Shown here piece by piece: positions 5,553 to 7,533 of a stretch of DNA of 7,533 nt. This stretch comes from Oscillospiraceae bacterium (lineage in GTDB: Bacteria; Bacillota; Clostridia; Oscillospirales; Ruminococcaceae). The translations under genes and the position numbers were made by a program. Each line of letters begins with the position of its first letter. The stretch's first letter is position 1. The DNA is taken from NCBI GenBank assembly GCA_009782665.1, contig WRIP01000056.1, positions 1-7,533 of the forward strand, written 5' to 3'. The notes below the pieces were generated by a model. That model ran no database searches. It saw nothing but the letters and a program-made list of their open reading frames with translations, and was not told the DNA's origin.

Positions 5553-6692
5553 ATGTTTTGGAATATTTACTCAAAGCGAGTGTTATATAGTCTCAGAAGC
5601 AGGGATATTCTTATCTGGACATGGATTTTTCCGGTAATGCTTGCAACCCTATTTTTTGCAACGATGTCATCAATTGATGAAAGTGGACAATTAAGTGAGA
5701 TATCACTGGGTATCGTTGATAACATGAGTTTTCGCGAAGATCCCTATCTCTATTCAACACTTGAATCAATAGAAGGAGATAATGATGACAAACTATTTAC
5801 TCTGACGATTATTGATAATGTTCCTGAAGCGGATAGAATATTAACAGATGGAGTAGTTGACGGATACATTCTCTTCCAACCTGATCCCAAACTGATTGTT
5901 GTGGAGGATGGTTTGAACCAGACAATCATAAGGAGTGTTCTCGAGCATTATCAACATACCAAGAATGCTGTCAACGATATGTTGTTGATGAATAACGGGG
6001 ATTATGAGATAGTCTCGTCAGCCCTTCAAAACATTAACTACACTGAGGAAATCTCTTTGGCAGGAAATCCTCCAACCGATAAGGTCAACTATTATTATGC
6101 CCTATTGGCGATGATCTGTATGTATGGATCTTTTCAAGGTCTCACCTCAGTTACATTACTGCAAGCTAACCTTTCGCCTCTCGGTGCACGCACAACGATG
6201 TCACCGGTTAAACGTTTCAAGATGATATTATTCGATCTCTTTGGAGGTATCACGGTACACTTCTGTTGTACACTGTTCTCGGTCGCATATATCATATTTG
6301 TCTTGAAGATAAACTTCGGAAATAAGCTTTGGCTTGTGTTACTTACCTGTTTCATAGGGTGTTTACTAGGCGTATCATTCGGATCTGTTATATCGGTGAT
6401 GTCGAAACTCAAAGAACAGGCAAAAATAGCTATACTGATATGTGTTTCCATGGTTTGCAGTTTTCTTTCCGGCTTAATGGTTACCGGTATCAACTATACC
6501 GTAATGCAAGAAGCACCACTGGTAGCCTGGTTGAACCCTGCAGCACGTATCACTGATGCATTCTATTGTCTATATTATTACGATAGTTACGATAGATACC
6601 TTATTAATATCGGTATCATACTCATAATGGTTGTGGTTATGTTCGCAATCACTTCAGTTTTTATCAGGAGGCAGCGCTATGAAAGTATTTAA
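5553..6692 (+). CDS. ABC-2 type permease, first subunit (LnrM-like)
   Basis: A 379-residue integral membrane protein with the ABC-2 layout: an amphipathic N-terminus (FWNIYSKRVLYSLRSRD), helix 1 at about 20-38, a large extracytoplasmic domain at about 40-177, then five helices at roughly 178-198, 225-250, 258-282, 289-312 and 350-370. The region before the last helix carries the recognisable NPAARITDAFYCLYYYD segment of exporter permeases. It should pair with the permease encoded next and with the ATPase. AAGGAG (5541-5546) lies 6 nt before the ATG. The gene ends inside the start of the following gene (14-bp overlap), so the two are translated together and probably made in equal amounts. Confidence 0.92.
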   Translation: MFWNIYSKRVLYSLRSRDILIWTWIFPVMLATLFFATMSSIDESGQLSEISLGIVDNMSFREDPYLYSTLESIEGDNDDKLFTLTIIDNVPEADRILTDGVVDGYILFQPDPKLIVVEDGLNQTIIRSVLEHYQHTKNAVNDMLLMNNGDYEIVSSALQNINYTEEISLAGNPPTDKVNYYYALLAMICMYGSFQGLTSVTLLQANLSPLGARTTMSPVKRFKMILFDLFGGITVHFCCTLFSVAYIIFVLKINFGNKLWLVLLTCFIGCLLGVSFGSVISVMSKLKEQAKIAILICVSMVCSFLSGLMVTGINYTVMQEAPLVAWLNPAARITDAFYCLYYYDSYDRYLINIGIILIMVVVMFAITSVFIRRQRYESI

Positions 6693-7533
6693 GACTTGTT
6701 TACTCATAATCAAACGGCGATATATGTCATTATTGCTGTACTTCGCTATATTTATTGCAATTTCTGTTGTTATCACCTCTGTATCCGCCACAATATATAA
6801 CCCGGATTTCTCCGAGATTAAGCCTAAATTCACCGTAATTAACCGAGATGAACCCTCATCTCTTACTGAAGGAATTGTCACATTTCTCTCTAGACGAGGT
6901 GAAGAGGTCAAAATAGAGGACCGCAAGGACCTACTGCAGGATGCAGCTTTCTATCATGCAACCGACTATATCATCATTCTCCCCTACGGTTTTCGAAATG
7001 ATTTTTATGGTAACTCGCAACAAAAAGCTGAGACGGTCATAACCACCGAATCCGCAATGGGGTATTTTGCCGATAGCCTCGTCAACCAGTACTTAAATCT
7101 TTTTCGAGTATACAGTACTGCAAACCCCGATAAGGATGAAACGGCTATTGCTGATGTGGTAATTGAATATCTGTCCACTAGAGTAGATGTCGAGAAGAAG
7201 CAGTTCGGTACGAGTGAACCGGTCAATGAAAACTATCGATTGTTTGCTAGAATGACACCATATATGTTACTGATCCTTGTCATCTTATGCGTCAGCAATA
7301 TTACCATTGCTTTCCGTCGCCCGGCTGTTACTATGCGAAATCTATCTGCTCCGATAAGCTCAAAAAGTATGAGTTTGCAACAGATCCTATGTTATGGATT
7401 GATGAGCTTGGCGGCATTTGTAGCCATCAATACTGCTGGATTAATTCAGTACGGTTCAAAGTTGGTTGCTACAGATATCAGAATTATTGCGTTAATACTA
7501 CTCAACTCTTTTGTGTTTACCATCGTTGCCACA
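6679..7533 (+). CDS. ABC-2 type permease, second subunit (LnrN-like), 3' end outside window
   Basis: An open frame of 285 codons that runs off the right edge without a stop. The ATG at 6679 has AGGAGG (6666-6671) with 7-nt spacing and overlaps the end of the first permease by 14 bp in another frame. Helix 1 lies at about residues 18-37, followed by an extracytoplasmic domain at about 39-190 with the family-like stretches FTVINRDEPSSLTEGI and DYIIILPYGF, then helices at about 192-212, 234-256 and from 266. Two further helices would be expected in the missing 90-100 residues. Its sequence differs clearly from the first permease, so the exporter is a heterodimer. It probably ends the operon, or is followed by further genes beyond the edge. 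Confidence 0.9.
   Translation, partial: MKVFKTCLLIIKRRYMSLLLYFAIFIAISVVITSVSATIYNPDFSEIKPKFTVINRDEPSSLTEGIVTFLSRRGEEVKIEDRKDLLQDAAFYHATDYIIILPYGFRNDFYGNSQQKAETVITTESAMGYFADSLVNQYLNLFRVYSTANPDKDETAIADVVIEYLSTRVDVEKKQFGTSEPVNENYRLFARMTPYMLLILVILCVSNITIAFRRPAVTMRNLSAPISSKSMSLQQILCYGLMSLAAFVAINTAGLIQYGSKLVATDIRIIALILLNSFVFTIVAT

Noticed and set aside
6134..6493. Minus-strand frame of 119 codons inside the first permease
   Set aside because: It is antisense to strongly recognisable permease sequence and shows no motifs of its own.
1..7533. Search for CRISPR arrays, insertion sequence ends, tRNAs, riboswitches and retron- or toxin-like modules
   Set aside because: No repeated spacer pattern, transposase, tRNA-like fold or recognised leader was seen; nearly all of the window is explained by ordinary genes and short spacers.

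Overview
The window is AT-rich, has compact gene spacing and carries strong AGGAGG-type ribosome binding sites. Together with the protein families present (a NarL-type two-component system facing an ABC-2 exporter, a DUF1653 protein, a cysteine-motif flavoprotein and a PLP alanine-racemase domain), this suggests a low-GC Gram-positive bacterium, most likely an anaerobic member of the Bacillota (Clostridia-like). That placement is inference; no rRNA or tRNA is present to anchor it.

Left part (1-2201): the 3' end of an alanine/serine racemase gene runs off the left edge on the plus strand. It converges on a minus-strand flavodoxin-fold oxidoreductase with an iron-sulfur-flavoprotein-like cysteine cluster. 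Upstream of that, also on the minus strand, is a 76-residue DUF1653 protein whose start is best placed three codons inside the longest reading frame. The spaces between these genes are short (about 165-230 bp) and hold one good extended -10 promoter, several hairpins without U-tracts, and one short reading frame that may be a gene remnant.

Right part (2202-7533): this is a regulated transporter locus. On the minus strand lie a histidine kinase with an all-membrane N-terminal sensor, a NarL/FixJ response regulator whose start overlaps the kinase stop as ATGA, and a four-helix membrane protein of unknown function 63 bp further on. Divergent from these, across a 164-bp control region, the plus strand carries an ABC ATPase followed by two different ABC-2 permeases; the second overlaps the first by 14 bp and is cut by the right edge. 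The gene set (NarL-type kinase and regulator plus one ATPase and two non-identical permeases) matches the LnrJK/LnrLMN type of system known from Bacillus subtilis, where it gives resistance to membrane-active polyketides, but here the two halves are divergent.

The control region contains a TGACA-TT-TGTCA palindrome next to the kinase -35 position, and a second inverted GTGACAA box just upstream of the weak -35 of the transporter promoter. The simple model is that the kinase senses a compound or membrane disturbance, the regulator binds these boxes, and both its own operon and the exporter are switched on. No CRISPR array, insertion sequence, tRNA, rRNA, riboswitch or clear intrinsic terminator was seen.
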